Source: JAAFIP01 sp043747295
GTDB taxonomy: Bacteria; Pseudomonadota; Gammaproteobacteria; Burkholderiales; Burkholderiaceae_C
NCBI GenBank assembly: GCA_043747295.1
Contig: JAYTPK010000168.1
Coordinates: 14,740-78,739, forward strand
DNA length: 64,000 nucleotides
Direction of reading: 5' to 3'
Shown here in pieces: positions 41,195 to 49,518 of this stretch (positions are counted from its first letter, which is position 1; each line of letters opens with the position of its first letter). The notes beneath the pieces were generated by a model, which worked only from the letters and a program-made list of their open reading frames with translations, ran no database searches and was not told where the DNA came from. The position numbers and the translations under genes were made by a program.

Positions 41195-41577
41195 ACAGCA
41201 ACATTTTGATTTGTTGGCTCAAAGGACAAGGCAAAGTAACCCAGCAGCTGCAAAGCAAGTCGCCCCAGCACATCAAGATACCAGCACCTGCTTTGTTTGA
41301 GCTGGAATAAGGCACTGCCAAATCACTAAAGCCGCAGCTACAACGTGAATTTATCGATGCGCTGGTGCTAAAGCTTGAAGTACTTCCGCTGGACTACCCC
41401 AGCGCCGAAGCCGCTGGCTTATTGCGTAGCTCACTAGAAAGTAAAGGCAATTTGATAGGCTCCTACGATTTATTAATCGCAGGCATCGCCATAGCCCACA
41501 ACCTGACAGCCATTACCCGCAACACCCGCGAGTTTGCACGCGTACCCGGCCTACGTGTAGAAAACTGGTACGACTGA
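41182..41577 (+). pseudogene. VapC-like PIN-domain toxin gene with one internal stop codon
   Basis: The ATG at 41182 opens a frame that reads MYLLDSNILICWLKG, then meets TAA at 41308-41310 (codon 43). The same frame continues to 41577 (131 coding positions in all) with good VapC sequence: YDLLIAGIAIAHNLTAITRNTREFARVPGLRVENWYD. VapC proteins usually have a Tyr here (E-Y-G), so one change from TAT or TAC explains the stop. The acidic residues D5, E42 and D96 and the N114-T-R-E-F segment are still present, so the decay looks recent. A residual 70-codon frame from 41365 holds only part of the fold and has no sensible start. The toxin is probably inactive. Confidence 0.85.
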
Positions 41578-41584
41578 GTCATTT

Positions 41585-41645
41585 AGGTGCCAAATATGCC
41601 CGTAGTCCATGTATTCATTGCTCGAACAGCTATTAAATTGATAGA
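41585..41645 (+). repeat. Dispersed repeat, copy 8 (intergenic)
   Basis: Flank AGGTGCCAAATATGCC, core CGTAGTCCATGTATTCATTG, CTCGAACAGCTATT, AAATTGATAG. It follows the broken toxin gene by 7 bases. Confidence 0.88.
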
Positions 41646-41680
41646 ATCTAGCAAGCCATTAGAGGATCGAGCAGAGCAAC

Positions 41681-42565
41681 TTAATGCTTAGCAGGTAGCA
41701 GCTTTTGCACCAACGGGTGCAGCACTTTCTTTTGTGCACTGATGGCGTAGTAGTGCTCCTCAATGTCTTCACACAGGCCAACGCGCTTCACGTCGAAGCT
41801 GTGCATCACGTCGGCCTCCACCATATGCGCAGCCGGGAAAATACCCATACCCGCTGCGCCAAAAGTTTTAAGCAACGCACTATCTTCAAACTCGCCCACC
41901 ACCCGCAGCTTAATACCTTGGCGTTCGCACCACTGGTCAATGCGGGTACGCACAGCGGCGTGGGTGGACGGCAGCAGCACAGGGAATTGGGCTAGCGAAT
42001 GCGGAAAACCTTTTTTAGCCTGCGCACAAAGCTGCGCGGTGCCGTACCACGCTATGCATGATGAGCCTAGCGATTGGCTGTAGACCTTTAAGTTGGGGTT
42101 AGACGGTGCGGGTCGGTCGGCCAGCAGTACATCCAGCCGATGCAGTGCTAAGTCACCCAGCATGTCGTCAAAATCGTTTTCGCGGCATAACAAATGCAGG
42201 TGTGGCGTTTGCATGATGGGCTTCATCAGCATGCGCACAGCCAGCTTGGGCAAACCTTCAGATATACCCACGGCCAAGCGCACGCTGGGTGCACCAATCG
42301 CATCGCTAATAGCCTTGGGCAACTGCTCGCCTAATTGAAAAATTTGCTCTGCTTGGCGCATGGTGGCCTGGCCAGCATCGGTCAGCACCAAGCCACGCCC
42401 TGCAGGTTTTAGCAAGGTGGTGCCCAGGTCACGCTCAAGCTCACGCACCTGCGCGCTGACAGTTTGCACTGCCATGTCCAGCTTGTCGGCTGCACGCGCC
42501 ATGCCGCCTTCTTTGGCGACCACCCAAAAATAGTACAAGTGTTTGTAATTGAAATGCACGCTCAT
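41681..42565 (-). CDS. NhaR-like LysR family transcriptional regulator
   Basis: 294 residues. The N-terminus NYKHLYYFWVVAKEGGMARAADKL (residues ~6-29) closely follows E. coli NhaR (NYNHLYYFWHVYKEG), and GEFEDSALLKTFGAAGMGIF parallels its GEFDDAALMKAFGA (both from memory). NhaR activates the Na+/H+ antiporter gene nhaA on Na+. No antiporter gene is adjacent here, so the target is unknown. The helix-turn-helix is at ~20-42 and the effector domain at ~90-290. Convergent with the repeat and broken toxin. The AT-rich 200-bp region 42566-42766 holds its promoter and that of the zinc-finger gene. Confidence 0.85.
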   Translation of the reverse strand: MSVHFNYKHLYYFWVVAKEGGMARAADKLDMAVQTVSAQVRELERDLGTTLLKPAGRGLVLTDAGQATMRQAEQIFQLGEQLPKAISDAIGAPSVRLAVGISEGLPKLAVRMLMKPIMQTPHLHLLCRENDFDDMLGDLALHRLDVLLADRPAPSNPNLKVYSQSLGSSCIAWYGTAQLCAQAKKGFPHSLAQFPVLLPSTHAAVRTRIDQWCERQGIKLRVVGEFEDSALLKTFGAAGMGIFPAAHMVEADVMHSFDVKRVGLCEDIEEHYYAISAQKKVLHPLVQKLLPAKH

Positions 42566-42766
42566 AGGGCTACTGCGGGTTGGTTTGGAGTTAAAGAATT
42601 ATTAGATACTCAGTTTTTTACGATGCTTTATTCATTAATTATCTACTTTTTAAGAATTTTTAATCACCCTAAACTGCAATCTCCATTCGGCAGCGTCATC
42701 AGGGTTTTTTTAGTTTTGACGGCTGATTTATACATGTTGATTTTTTAACTGAGAAGGAATTTTTCA

Positions 42767-43075
42767 ATGAACTGTCCAATTTGCGCCAACACCGCCCTAA
42801 TGATGACGAACCGACAAAATGTAGAGATTGACTATTGCCCGCAATGCCGTGGGGTATGGCTAGACCGAGGCGAGCTAGACAAGCTGATGGAGCTAGCGGT
42901 GGCCCAAGCCAATGTGGCCCCTGTGGCGCAAGCTGCCCCGGCAGGCTCTGTGCGCAGCCCAGCCACGATGCACAGCAATTACAGCGACCGAGATTTTGAA
43001 GACTCTGACTACCGCGTAGCTGGCAACCAATATGGACGACGCAAAAAATCTTGGTTAAACGAGATTTTTGACTAG
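42767..43075 (+). CDS. Small zinc-ribbon protein (zf-TFIIB type)
   Basis: 102 residues. MNCPICANTALMM and YCPQCRGVWLDRGELDKL supply two CxxC pairs (C3, C6, C24, C27) and the W-L-D-R-G-E-L-D-K motif that mark the zf-TFIIB domain (PF13453 type). The rest is an Ala/Val linker and a charged tail with RRKKSWLNEIFD. AAGGAA precedes the ATG. Its role is unknown: members are single-copy small proteins, possibly nucleic-acid or protein binding. No operon partner; the following gene is convergent. Confidence 0.8.
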   Translation: MNCPICANTALMMTNRQNVEIDYCPQCRGVWLDRGELDKLMELAVAQANVAPVAQAAPAGSVRSPATMHSNYSDRDFEDSDYRVAGNQYGRRKKSWLNEIFD

Positions 43076-43130
43076 ACTTGCATTAGCAATCTAGCAATGC
43101 AGGCGTGCCGAGCAATTAGTTGATCAGCAC

Positions 43131-43628
43131 TTAGTTGATCAGCACGATATTGATCTGCGCCTCTTGGCGGCGATCTTGCAGCGATGTGAGTATGAAAGAC
43201 ACCACCACAGGGCCAGCCGACGGGCCTTGGGCAAGGGTGTTGGCGGCATAGCGTGCGTTGTTAACTACGGCAGGCGATATGCTTACACCGTTGTAGAAAA
43301 TAGCGGTGCCCACTGGGGCATCCACAATACGGCCACCCGCCACCACGGTCCAAGCTACTGGGCCAGATGCCGTAAGTTCAAAGTTGTTACCTACCGGAAT
43401 ATCTACATCTTGCTCCAGGCCCGGCAATAAATTAACGCCAGGAATAGCGTTGCCGTTCACACGCAGCGTCATGCTAAAGGCTGCAGGCTGCACCACAATC
43501 ACAGGCGGTGGCTGCACCACCACGTCGCCAACAATTTCACCTTCTATGTAGCCGCCCCCGCCGCAACCGGCCAACACTGCGCTAGCGCAGATTAGCAAAG
43601 CGCCTACAATTTTAGTAACTACTTTCAT
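43131..43628 (-). CDS. Hypothetical lipoprotein
   Basis: 165 residues from ATG 43628; GGGAGAG is 8-9 bases upstream, against a longer frame that starts 16 codons earlier. Signal: basic MKVVTKIVG, hydrophobic stretch, then the lipobox SAVLAGC followed by GGGG and a Pro/Val-rich stalk (VVVQPPPVIVVQPAA). The rest looks like all-beta structure (FSMTLRVNGNAIPG, NNFELTASGPVAWTVV). I do not recognise a named domain. Outer-membrane lipoprotein by default, since residue +2 after Cys is Gly, not Asp. It is convergent with the zinc-ribbon gene and divergent from serB. Confidence 0.65.
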   Translation of the reverse strand: MKVVTKIVGALLICASAVLAGCGGGGYIEGEIVGDVVVQPPPVIVVQPAAFSMTLRVNGNAIPGVNLLPGLEQDVDIPVGNNFELTASGPVAWTVVAGGRIVDAPVGTAIFYNGVSISPAVVNNARYAANTLAQGPSAGPVVVSFILTSLQDRRQEAQINIVLIN

Positions 43629-43816
43629 AGCATGGCTCTCCCGTAAAATAACTGTACCTAGGCAGTTGACATACAACCGCCATGACAGGTATTCAGCAAC
43701 AACGCAGCGCAGCTAGCCGGCGTTGACTGCATGCCTGGCATGCCTACATGCTAGGCACTGTATTTACACTCCCTTTACATATCGGTTCAGCCCGTATTTT
43801 TAACCTCAGCGCCTTT

Positions 43817-44530
43817 ATGTCTGCACACGAATACTCTCCCGGATTAGTTATTCAAAACTTTACTGCGCCATTGCAGTTAGCCCACTTTAAGTTGGCAGCA
43901 TTTGATATGGACTCCACGCTGATTAACATCGAGTGCGTTGACGAGATAGCCGATGCAGCGGGTCGTAAAGCAGAAGTTGCGGCCATCACCGAGGCGGCCA
44001 TGCGCGGCGAGATTACCGACTACAAAGACAGCCTGCGCCGCCGTGTAGCGCTGCTTAAAGGCGTTCCTGTTAGTGCGATGGAGCAGGTATACACGCAGCG
44101 CTTGCAGCTTAACCCTGGCGCACAGGTGTTGACGCAAGCTTTTAAAGCTGCGGGCATGAAGCTGCTTTTAGTGTCGGGTGGTTTCACGTTTTTTACGGAT
44201 CGTATTCGTGATCGATTGCAGATCGACTGGGCGCGCTCTAACGTGCTGGAGATAGCCGATGGCCTACTGACAGGCCGCATGGTAGACCAGCCTTGGGGTG
44301 ATATTTGTGACGGCGAACAAAAGCGCCTGACGCTGCTTCAGACATGCGCTGCCATGGGCATTGATGCATCGCAAACCATCGCAGTGGGTGATGGCGCAAA
44401 CGATTTGCCCATGATGGGTGCGGCAGGTTTGTCAGTAGCCTTTCACGCTAAACCTGCAGTGCGTGCCAAAGCGATGGTGTCTATCAACACGGGTGGTTTA
44501 GACCGTGTTTTAGGGCTATTTACCAGCTAA
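43817..44530 (+). CDS. serB: Phosphoserine phosphatase
   Basis: 237 residues from ATG 43817 (an earlier in-frame ATG at 43748 would add an untypical leader). HAD phosphatase: DMDST (nucleophile D30, acid D32) near the N-terminus, LLLVSGGFTFFTDRI (motif II Ser), K in FHAKPAVRAKA, and GDGANDLPMM (motif III/IV aspartates). Last step of serine synthesis: phosphoserine to serine. It lacks the N-terminal ACT-like domain of E. coli SerB, as in many Betaproteobacteria. Single gene, ended near repeat copy 9. Confidence 0.95.
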   Translation: MSAHEYSPGLVIQNFTAPLQLAHFKLAAFDMDSTLINIECVDEIADAAGRKAEVAAITEAAMRGEITDYKDSLRRRVALLKGVPVSAMEQVYTQRLQLNPGAQVLTQAFKAAGMKLLLVSGGFTFFTDRIRDRLQIDWARSNVLEIADGLLTGRMVDQPWGDICDGEQKRLTLLQTCAAMGIDASQTIAVGDGANDLPMMGAAGLSVAFHAKPAVRAKAMVSINTGGLDRVLGLFTS

Positions 44531-44536
44531 ATCAGC

Positions 44537-44582
44537 CTGTAGTCCAAGTATTTATTACTTATATAGCTATTAAATTGATAGT
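44537..44582 (+). repeat. Dispersed repeat, copy 9 (intergenic)
   Basis: Best match to the consensus: CTGTAGTCCAAGTATTTATT, ACTTATATAGCTATT and AAATTGATAG. It fills the 58-bp gap between the ends of serB and the amidohydrolase gene. Confidence 0.92.
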
Positions 44583-44588
44583 GAAGCA

Positions 44589-45449
44589 TTACAAACCTAG
44601 CAACCTTACCGCGTTGCCTTTCAATATTCCCGGCATCACTTCAGGCTTAAACCCAGCTTCTTCAAAGTCTTTCATCCAACGCTCAGGCGTGATCAGCGGG
44701 AAGTCGCTGCCGAACAGCACCCGGTCTTTAAGCAGCGTGTTGGCGTAGTGCACCAGTTGCTTAGGAAAATACTTGGGGCTCCAGCCGCTCAGGTCAATCC
44801 ACACATTGGGCTTGTGCGTTGCTACCGATAAAGCCTCGTCTTGCCACGGAAAACTCGGGTGCGCCATCACAATTTGCATGTCTGGAAAGCTAATCGCTAC
44901 GTCGTCCAAATGCATGGGGTTGCTGTACTCTAGCCGCAGCCCACCACCACAGCGCATGCCGCTGCCAATGCCGCTGTGTCCAGTGTGAAAAATCGCTGGC
45001 AGTTTGTAGGCGTTGATCACCTCGTAGATCGGCCAAGCCATTTTGTCGTAGGGATGGTAGCCCTGTACAGTGGGGTGAAACTTAAAGCCCTTCACGCCCT
45101 CTTGCGTAATCAAGCGCTCAGCCTCGCGTGCGCCTAGCTTGCCTTTGTGCGGGTCAATGCTGCCAAAGGCCATCATCATGTCGCTGTTCTCGCGCGCGGC
45201 CTGGGCTATTTCTTCGTTGGGTATGCGGCGACGGCCCATCTGCGCTTCGGCATCGACGGTAAACATCACTAGGCCGATTTTGCGTTCGCGATAATAGGCA
45301 ATCGTCTCGGCAATGGTCGGGCGGCGGGCGTTTTTAAAGTACTTGTCGGCTGCGCGGTCATATTCTTCGCCATAGGCATCAAAAGGGTTCCAGCAGCTCA
45401 CCTCGGCGTGGGTGTGGATGTCGATAGCGATCAGGTCTTGGTGGTTCAT
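44589..45449 (-). CDS. Amidohydrolase family protein (amidohydrolase_2, decarboxylase-like)
   Basis: 286 residues. IDIHTHAEVSCWNPF holds the metal H12/H14 pair. FKFHPT, IFHTGHSG and VMAHPSFPW give further histidines, and FGSDFPLITPERW gives the metal Asp. This is the PF04909 group (gamma-resorcylate and 5-carboxyvanillate decarboxylases and related hydrolases). It is divergent from the crotonase and feruloyl-CoA synthase genes across a 136-bp regulatory region, so it likely handles an aromatic acid in that pathway. The true reaction is unknown. Confidence 0.8.
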   Translation of the reverse strand: MNHQDLIAIDIHTHAEVSCWNPFDAYGEEYDRAADKYFKNARRPTIAETIAYYRERKIGLVMFTVDAEAQMGRRRIPNEEIAQAARENSDMMMAFGSIDPHKGKLGAREAERLITQEGVKGFKFHPTVQGYHPYDKMAWPIYEVINAYKLPAIFHTGHSGIGSGMRCGGGLRLEYSNPMHLDDVAISFPDMQIVMAHPSFPWQDEALSVATHKPNVWIDLSGWSPKYFPKQLVHYANTLLKDRVLFGSDFPLITPERWMKDFEEAGFKPEVMPGILKGNAVRLLGL

Positions 45450-45538
45450 GGCAGCAGGCGTTTAATAAAGCTAAAAAGTATTGCGTAACAAATCTTCAGG
45501 TTCAGGGGTAACTACGGATGAGCATTTGCTAAGTTTCG

Positions 45539-45563
45539 ACTAAATTTAGTTATTCAATATAAC
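45539..45563. promoter_or_regulatory. Candidate operator(s) in the ferulate divergent region
   Basis: Two overlapping dyads: the perfect 12-bp palindrome ACTAAATTTAGT and directly after it GTTAT, five bases, ATAAC. They stand about 23-47 bases before the crotonase start and near the amidohydrolase promoter. This is the right scale for a MarR dimer; the MarR gene at the end of the cluster is the candidate. Confidence 0.45.
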
Positions 45564-45585
45564 CTATATCAGTGATTTTCGCCAC

Positions 45586-46380
45586 ATGACTTTACCCACT
45601 ACCGAAGCTAACACCCAAGATATTTCTGTCGACCAACAAGGCGCTGTCGCCATCATCACGCTGCGCCGTGCGCAAAAGCGCAATGCATTGAACGACGCGC
45701 TGGTGCTAGGCCTAGAGTACGCCTTTACGCACCTTGCTGCAGGTACACGCGCAGCAGTGATTGTGGGCGATGGCGACCATTTTTGTGCAGGCCTGGATTT
45801 AAGCGAGCTGCAAGAGCGCGGCACTATCGAAGGGCTGCACCACTCACGCATGTGGCACCGCGCTTTTAACGCCATAGAAAAAGGCTCAGTGCCTGTCGTA
45901 GCTGCACTGCACGGCGCAGTGGTAGGCGGCGGTATGGAGCTGGCCAGCAGCTGCCATATTCGCGTGGCCGATGAGACAGCGTTCTTTGCTTTTCCAGAGG
46001 GTACGCGCGGTATTTTTGTAGGTGGCGGCGGTTCAGTGCGCGCACCTAAGCTGATTGGCGAACACCGCATGCTGGACATGATGCTGACTGGCCGTGTGTA
46101 CAAAGCTGCTGAGGCTGTGCCCGTGGGCTTTGCGCAATATCTGGTGCCCACTGGCACTGCCAAGGCCAAAGCGATTGAATTGGCGCAAAAAATTGCCACC
46201 AACGCGCCTATGACCAACTACGCCCTGATGCACGCCCTGCCGCGCATTGCCGAGCAAACGGCAGACCACGGTTTTTTTACTGAGGCACTAATGGCGTCGA
46301 TCACCGAGACTGCGCCTGAGGCGCAGCAACGTGTGAAGGACTTTTTAGAAGGCCGCGCGGCTAAGGTAAAGGCGGGTTAA
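45586..46380 (+). CDS. Crotonase family enoyl-CoA hydratase / probable hydroxycinnamoyl-CoA hydratase-lyase role
   Basis: 264 residues. Crotonase fold with the oxyanion motifs FCAGLDLSELQER (~67-79) and HGAVVGGGMELASSCHIRVAD (~108-128), and FPEGTRGIFVGGGGSVR. The first gene of the plus-strand ferulate cluster, immediately upstream of the feruloyl-CoA synthase gene. By position it should act on feruloyl/coumaroyl-CoA to give vanillin or the corresponding aldehyde plus acetyl-CoA, or be a plain hydratase. The sequence differs from classical Ech/HCHL enzymes as I remember them, so the lyase role is inferred. No aldehyde dehydrogenase gene is in view. Confidence 0.8.
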   Translation: MTLPTTEANTQDISVDQQGAVAIITLRRAQKRNALNDALVLGLEYAFTHLAAGTRAAVIVGDGDHFCAGLDLSELQERGTIEGLHHSRMWHRAFNAIEKGSVPVVAALHGAVVGGGMELASSCHIRVADETAFFAFPEGTRGIFVGGGGSVRAPKLIGEHRMLDMMLTGRVYKAAEAVPVGFAQYLVPTGTAKAKAIELAQKIATNAPMTNYALMHALPRIAEQTADHGFFTEALMASITETAPEAQQRVKDFLEGRAAKVKAG

Positions 46381-46424
46381 GACGGGTTAAGGCAAAGCTT
46401 ATCTAAGGGCGAAGAACTGATACC

Positions 46425-46474
46425 GGACGCGAAGGGCGCGAAGGTTGCGAAGGTTGCGCGAAGGACGCTAAAGG
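46425..46474. repeat. Half-copy of the GCAGAGG/GCGAAGG palindromic element
   Basis: GGACGCGAAGGGCGCGAAGG continues as GTTGCGAAGGTTGCGCGAAG and resembles one arm of the element between grpE and dnaK (GCGCAAAGGTTGCGCAAAG). The matching inverted arm is absent, so this is a remnant or a distinct short tandem array. It lies between the crotonase and feruloyl-CoA synthase genes. Confidence 0.6.
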
Positions 46475-46488
46475 AATACCAAATTTTT

Positions 46489-48345
46489 ATGAGTGACATA
46501 CCTGTTTATCGCGACTTTACTTTTGGCGTGACTCGCGCAGTGAAAACTGAGCGCGGAGGAAACACTTATTTGTCAGCCGAGCAGGCTTTGCAGGCTTATC
46601 CAGAACGCCTCACTGATCGCCTGCAGCACTGGGCGCACACCGCGCCTGAGCGCACTTGGATGGCGCGGCGCGATAGCACGGGCGTTTGGGTAAAAATCAG
46701 TTATGCCCAAGCTTGGGACAAAGCGCAGCGCATAGGCCAAGCCCTGCTTAATCGCGGGTTGGGCGTCGATAAACCCGTGGCCATCTTGAGCGAAAACAGC
46801 CTAGAACATGCCCTGTTGGCCATTGGCTGCATGACCGTGGGCGTGCCGTATTGCAGCGTATCCACTGCCTACAGCTTAATGAGCCAAGACTATGAAAAGC
46901 TGCGCCATGTACTGAGCACCATCACCCCGGGTTTGGTGTACGCCAGCGATTGGGCGCGCTACGGCAAAGCTATTGACGCTGTGCTGGGTGCTGACGTGGA
47001 AGTTGCTACAAATACCATAGCTACCCGAGCAATAAATACGTGGACTACCACCCTATTTGATGCACTTTTAAGCACAAATACCACGCCCGCAGTCGCAGAG
47101 GCCATGCAGGCCACTGGCGGCGACACGATAGTGAAGTTTTTGTTCACCAGCGGCTCTACCAAGCTGCCCAAAGGCGTGGTCAACACCCAGCGCATGATTT
47201 GCGCTAACCAGCAGCAGATGGCGCAGTCCAAACCCAGCGTGTTTGACATTCCGCCCGTGCTGGTGGACTGGCCGCCCTGGAACCACACCTTCGGCGGCAA
47301 CCATGATTTCAACCTCGTGCTGTTCCATGGCGGCACGCTGTACATCAACGACGGCAAGCCCACGCCAGCTTTGATTGGCGAGACCATTCGCAACCTCACC
47401 GAGATTGCGCCCACGGTGTATTACGACGTACCGATTGGCTTTGAATATCTCGCCAACGCGATGAAGACTAACGCCGCGCTACGTAAAAATTTACTCTCCA
47501 ACCTGCGCATGTTTTTCTACGCGGGCGCAGCGCTGGCGCAGCCTATTTGGGACTCGCTGTATGAAACCCAAGAAAAAGAGCTGGGCTACCGCATTCCCAT
47601 GACCACTGGCCTGGGCATGACCGAGAGCGCGCCGTTTGGCTTGTTTGTTACCAACACGCAAGTCAAGGCGGGCGACCTGGGCCTGCCCACGCCGGGCCTG
47701 GAGCTCAAGCTAGTGCCCAGTGGCGACAAATTGGAGGTGCGCTACCGTGGCCCTAACGTCACGCCCGGCTACTGGAAAAACGAAGCCGCAACCCAAGAAA
47801 GTTTTGACGAAGAAGGCTTTTTTTGCACTGGCGATGCGGTCAAATGGATTGACGAGGCGGACATTCACCAAGGCCTGAAATTTGATGGCCGCATAGCTGA
47901 AGACTTTAAGCTGTCCACCGGCACCTTCGTCAGCGTAGGGCCGCTGCGCGCCAAGGTCATTGCCGCTGGTGCGCCGCTGATTCAAGATGTGGTGATTACT
48001 GGGCTGAATGAAAAAGAAGTCGGCGCGCTGATTATCTTAGCGCTAGGCCCCGCTAAAAAGTTTGCTGGCTTACCTGACAGCGCCACGATGAAACAAGTGG
48101 CTGAGCACGCCTGTATCCAACAAGCCATGGCAAACATGCTGACCACATTAGCCACTACTGCCACAGGTTCATCCAGCCGCATTGCCCGCGCGGTGGTACT
48201 GACCGAGCCACCCCAGATCGACAAAGGTGAGATCACCGACAAAGGCAGCATCAACCAGCGCGCTGTGCTGACTGCTCGCGCTGCCTTGGTGCAAGCGCTG
48301 TATGCGGATACTGCGCCTCATTTGATCAAGCCTTCCCATGCTTGA
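46489..48345 (+). CDS. Feruloyl-CoA synthase, carrying an in-frame repeat copy
   Basis: 618 residues, an AMP-forming acyl-CoA synthetase. FLFTSGSTKLPKGVVNTQ (~216-233) is the P-loop; VDWPPWNHTFGGNHDFN, TTGLGMTESAPFGLF and the C-terminal GYWKNEAATQESFDEEGFFCTGDAVK (hinge) match feruloyl-CoA synthase-like ligases that activate ferulate/p-coumarate. The DGRIAEDFKLSTGTFVSVGPLRAKV segment is typical of this subfamily. Residues ~173-188 (TNTIATRAINTWTT) are encoded by dispersed-repeat copy 10 in a variable region before the P-loop. Catalytic motifs are untouched. Located after the crotonase gene, with a Bug receptor and tannase-family esterase downstream. Confidence 0.9.
   Translation: MSDIPVYRDFTFGVTRAVKTERGGNTYLSAEQALQAYPERLTDRLQHWAHTAPERTWMARRDSTGVWVKISYAQAWDKAQRIGQALLNRGLGVDKPVAILSENSLEHALLAIGCMTVGVPYCSVSTAYSLMSQDYEKLRHVLSTITPGLVYASDWARYGKAIDAVLGADVEVATNTIATRAINTWTTTLFDALLSTNTTPAVAEAMQATGGDTIVKFLFTSGSTKLPKGVVNTQRMICANQQQMAQSKPSVFDIPPVLVDWPPWNHTFGGNHDFNLVLFHGGTLYINDGKPTPALIGETIRNLTEIAPTVYYDVPIGFEYLANAMKTNAALRKNLLSNLRMFFYAGAALAQPIWDSLYETQEKELGYRIPMTTGLGMTESAPFGLFVTNTQVKAGDLGLPTPGLELKLVPSGDKLEVRYRGPNVTPGYWKNEAATQESFDEEGFFCTGDAVKWIDEADIHQGLKFDGRIAEDFKLSTGTFVSVGPLRAKVIAAGAPLIQDVVITGLNEKEVGALIILALGPAKKFAGLPDSATMKQVAEHACIQQAMANMLTTLATTATGSSSRIARAVVLTEPPQIDKGEITDKGSINQRAVLTARAALVQALYADTAPHLIKPSHA
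47005..47070 (-). repeat. Dispersed repeat, copy 10 (inside the feruloyl-CoA synthase gene, in frame)
   Basis: Minus-strand reading GTAGTCCACGTATTTATTGC, TCGGGTAGCTATGG, TATTTGTAGC. The gene reads it in the same orientation and phase as trmB (I-A-x-x-A-x-N-T-W-T-T). Confidence 0.82.
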
Positions 48346-48440
48346 GCAACACCATTAACAAATACCACTCGCATCAACCTTGAGAGCTTTCTTAACACAC
48401 CGCGTTCCATTGTCATCATCACTTTTACAGGAGACTCGCT

Positions 48441-49424
48441 ATGTCTAATCGCCGTCAATTTATCCAATCCAGCGCCGCTGCTGCCACGCTGGGCCTGGGC
48501 GCACTGCCCACATTCGCACAAACCCGCCCTGAGCTGCTGCGCATCATTGTGGGCTTTCCACCCGGCGGGACGACCGACGCTTTTGCGCGACGCGTGGGCG
48601 AGAAGCTGCGCGGTGTCTATGCCAACAACGTCGTCATCGACAACAAGCCCGGTGCAGGTGGCCAGGTAGGCGTGTTGACCCTTAAAGCCGCACCAGCTGA
48701 TGGCGCCACCATGCTGTACACCCCTGCGTCCATGCTCACTATTTACCCGCACTCGTACAGCAAGCTGGGCTACAAACAAGACGATGTCGCGCCCATCAGT
48801 ATCGGCCACTCCACTGACCATGCATTTGCCGTGGGCCCAGCAGTGCCTGAGTCTGTCACCAACATCAAACTATTTATCGAATGGGCCAAACAAAACCCCG
48901 GCAAAGCCAGCATTGGCAACCCCGGCGCAGGCTCTATGCCGCATTTGCTAGCGGGCCGTTTGGCCAGCATTGCTAATTTCCAAATTACCAACGTTCCATT
49001 TGCAGGGTCTGGCCCAGGTGTACCTCAGGTGTTAGGCGGCCAGATTGCAGGCATGTCGTCTCCACTGGGCGACTGGATGCAGCACATCAAAACGGGCCGC
49101 GCCCGCCTGCTGGCCACCTCGGGGCCAATACGTTCCACTTTCACGCCCGATGTTCCCACCTACAAAGAGCAAGGCTTTGACGAGCTGGTAGTACGCGAAT
49201 GGTTTGGTTTTTTTATGCCAGCAGGCGCCAGCCAAGCTGTCAAAGACCGCGCCTCTACATTGATTCGCGCCGCACTCATCCAGCCCGACGTGATCGCAGC
49301 CATGCAACCCTTAGCAGCACATGTCGAGCCCACCACCATCGCAGAGCACCAGCAGCGACTTAAAGACGACAGCGTGTTGGCTGGCAAATTGGTGCAGTCA
49401 CTGGGCTTTAAAGCGGACTCCTAA
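48441..49424 (+). CDS. Bug-family (tripartite tricarboxylate) solute receptor with a twin-arginine leader
   Basis: 327 residues. The leader SNRRQFIQSSAAAATLGLGAL has a twin-Arg motif (RRQFI), so export is probably by Tat, unlike the Sec leader of the other Bug protein in this window. Mature LLRIIVGFPPGGTTDAFARR has the PPGGTTD ligand loop, then VIDNKPGAGGQVG and KASIGNPGAGSMPHLLAG. AGGAGA lies 8-9 bases before ATG 48441. Given neighbours, the ligand is likely a hydroxycinnamate or another aromatic acid. There are no TctAB genes here. Confidence 0.9.
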   Translation: MSNRRQFIQSSAAAATLGLGALPTFAQTRPELLRIIVGFPPGGTTDAFARRVGEKLRGVYANNVVIDNKPGAGGQVGVLTLKAAPADGATMLYTPASMLTIYPHSYSKLGYKQDDVAPISIGHSTDHAFAVGPAVPESVTNIKLFIEWAKQNPGKASIGNPGAGSMPHLLAGRLASIANFQITNVPFAGSGPGVPQVLGGQIAGMSSPLGDWMQHIKTGRARLLATSGPIRSTFTPDVPTYKEQGFDELVVREWFGFFMPAGASQAVKDRASTLIRAALIQPDVIAAMQPLAAHVEPTTIAEHQQRLKDDSVLAGKLVQSLGFKADS

Positions 49425-49518
49425 GCCTTCGCGCATGACCACGTGCTTGAGCTCACGCGCATGCGCATGCGCTCTCACAATAGCCCGGCTGTAATCACAC
49501 ATAACTTTGGAGACTTCC

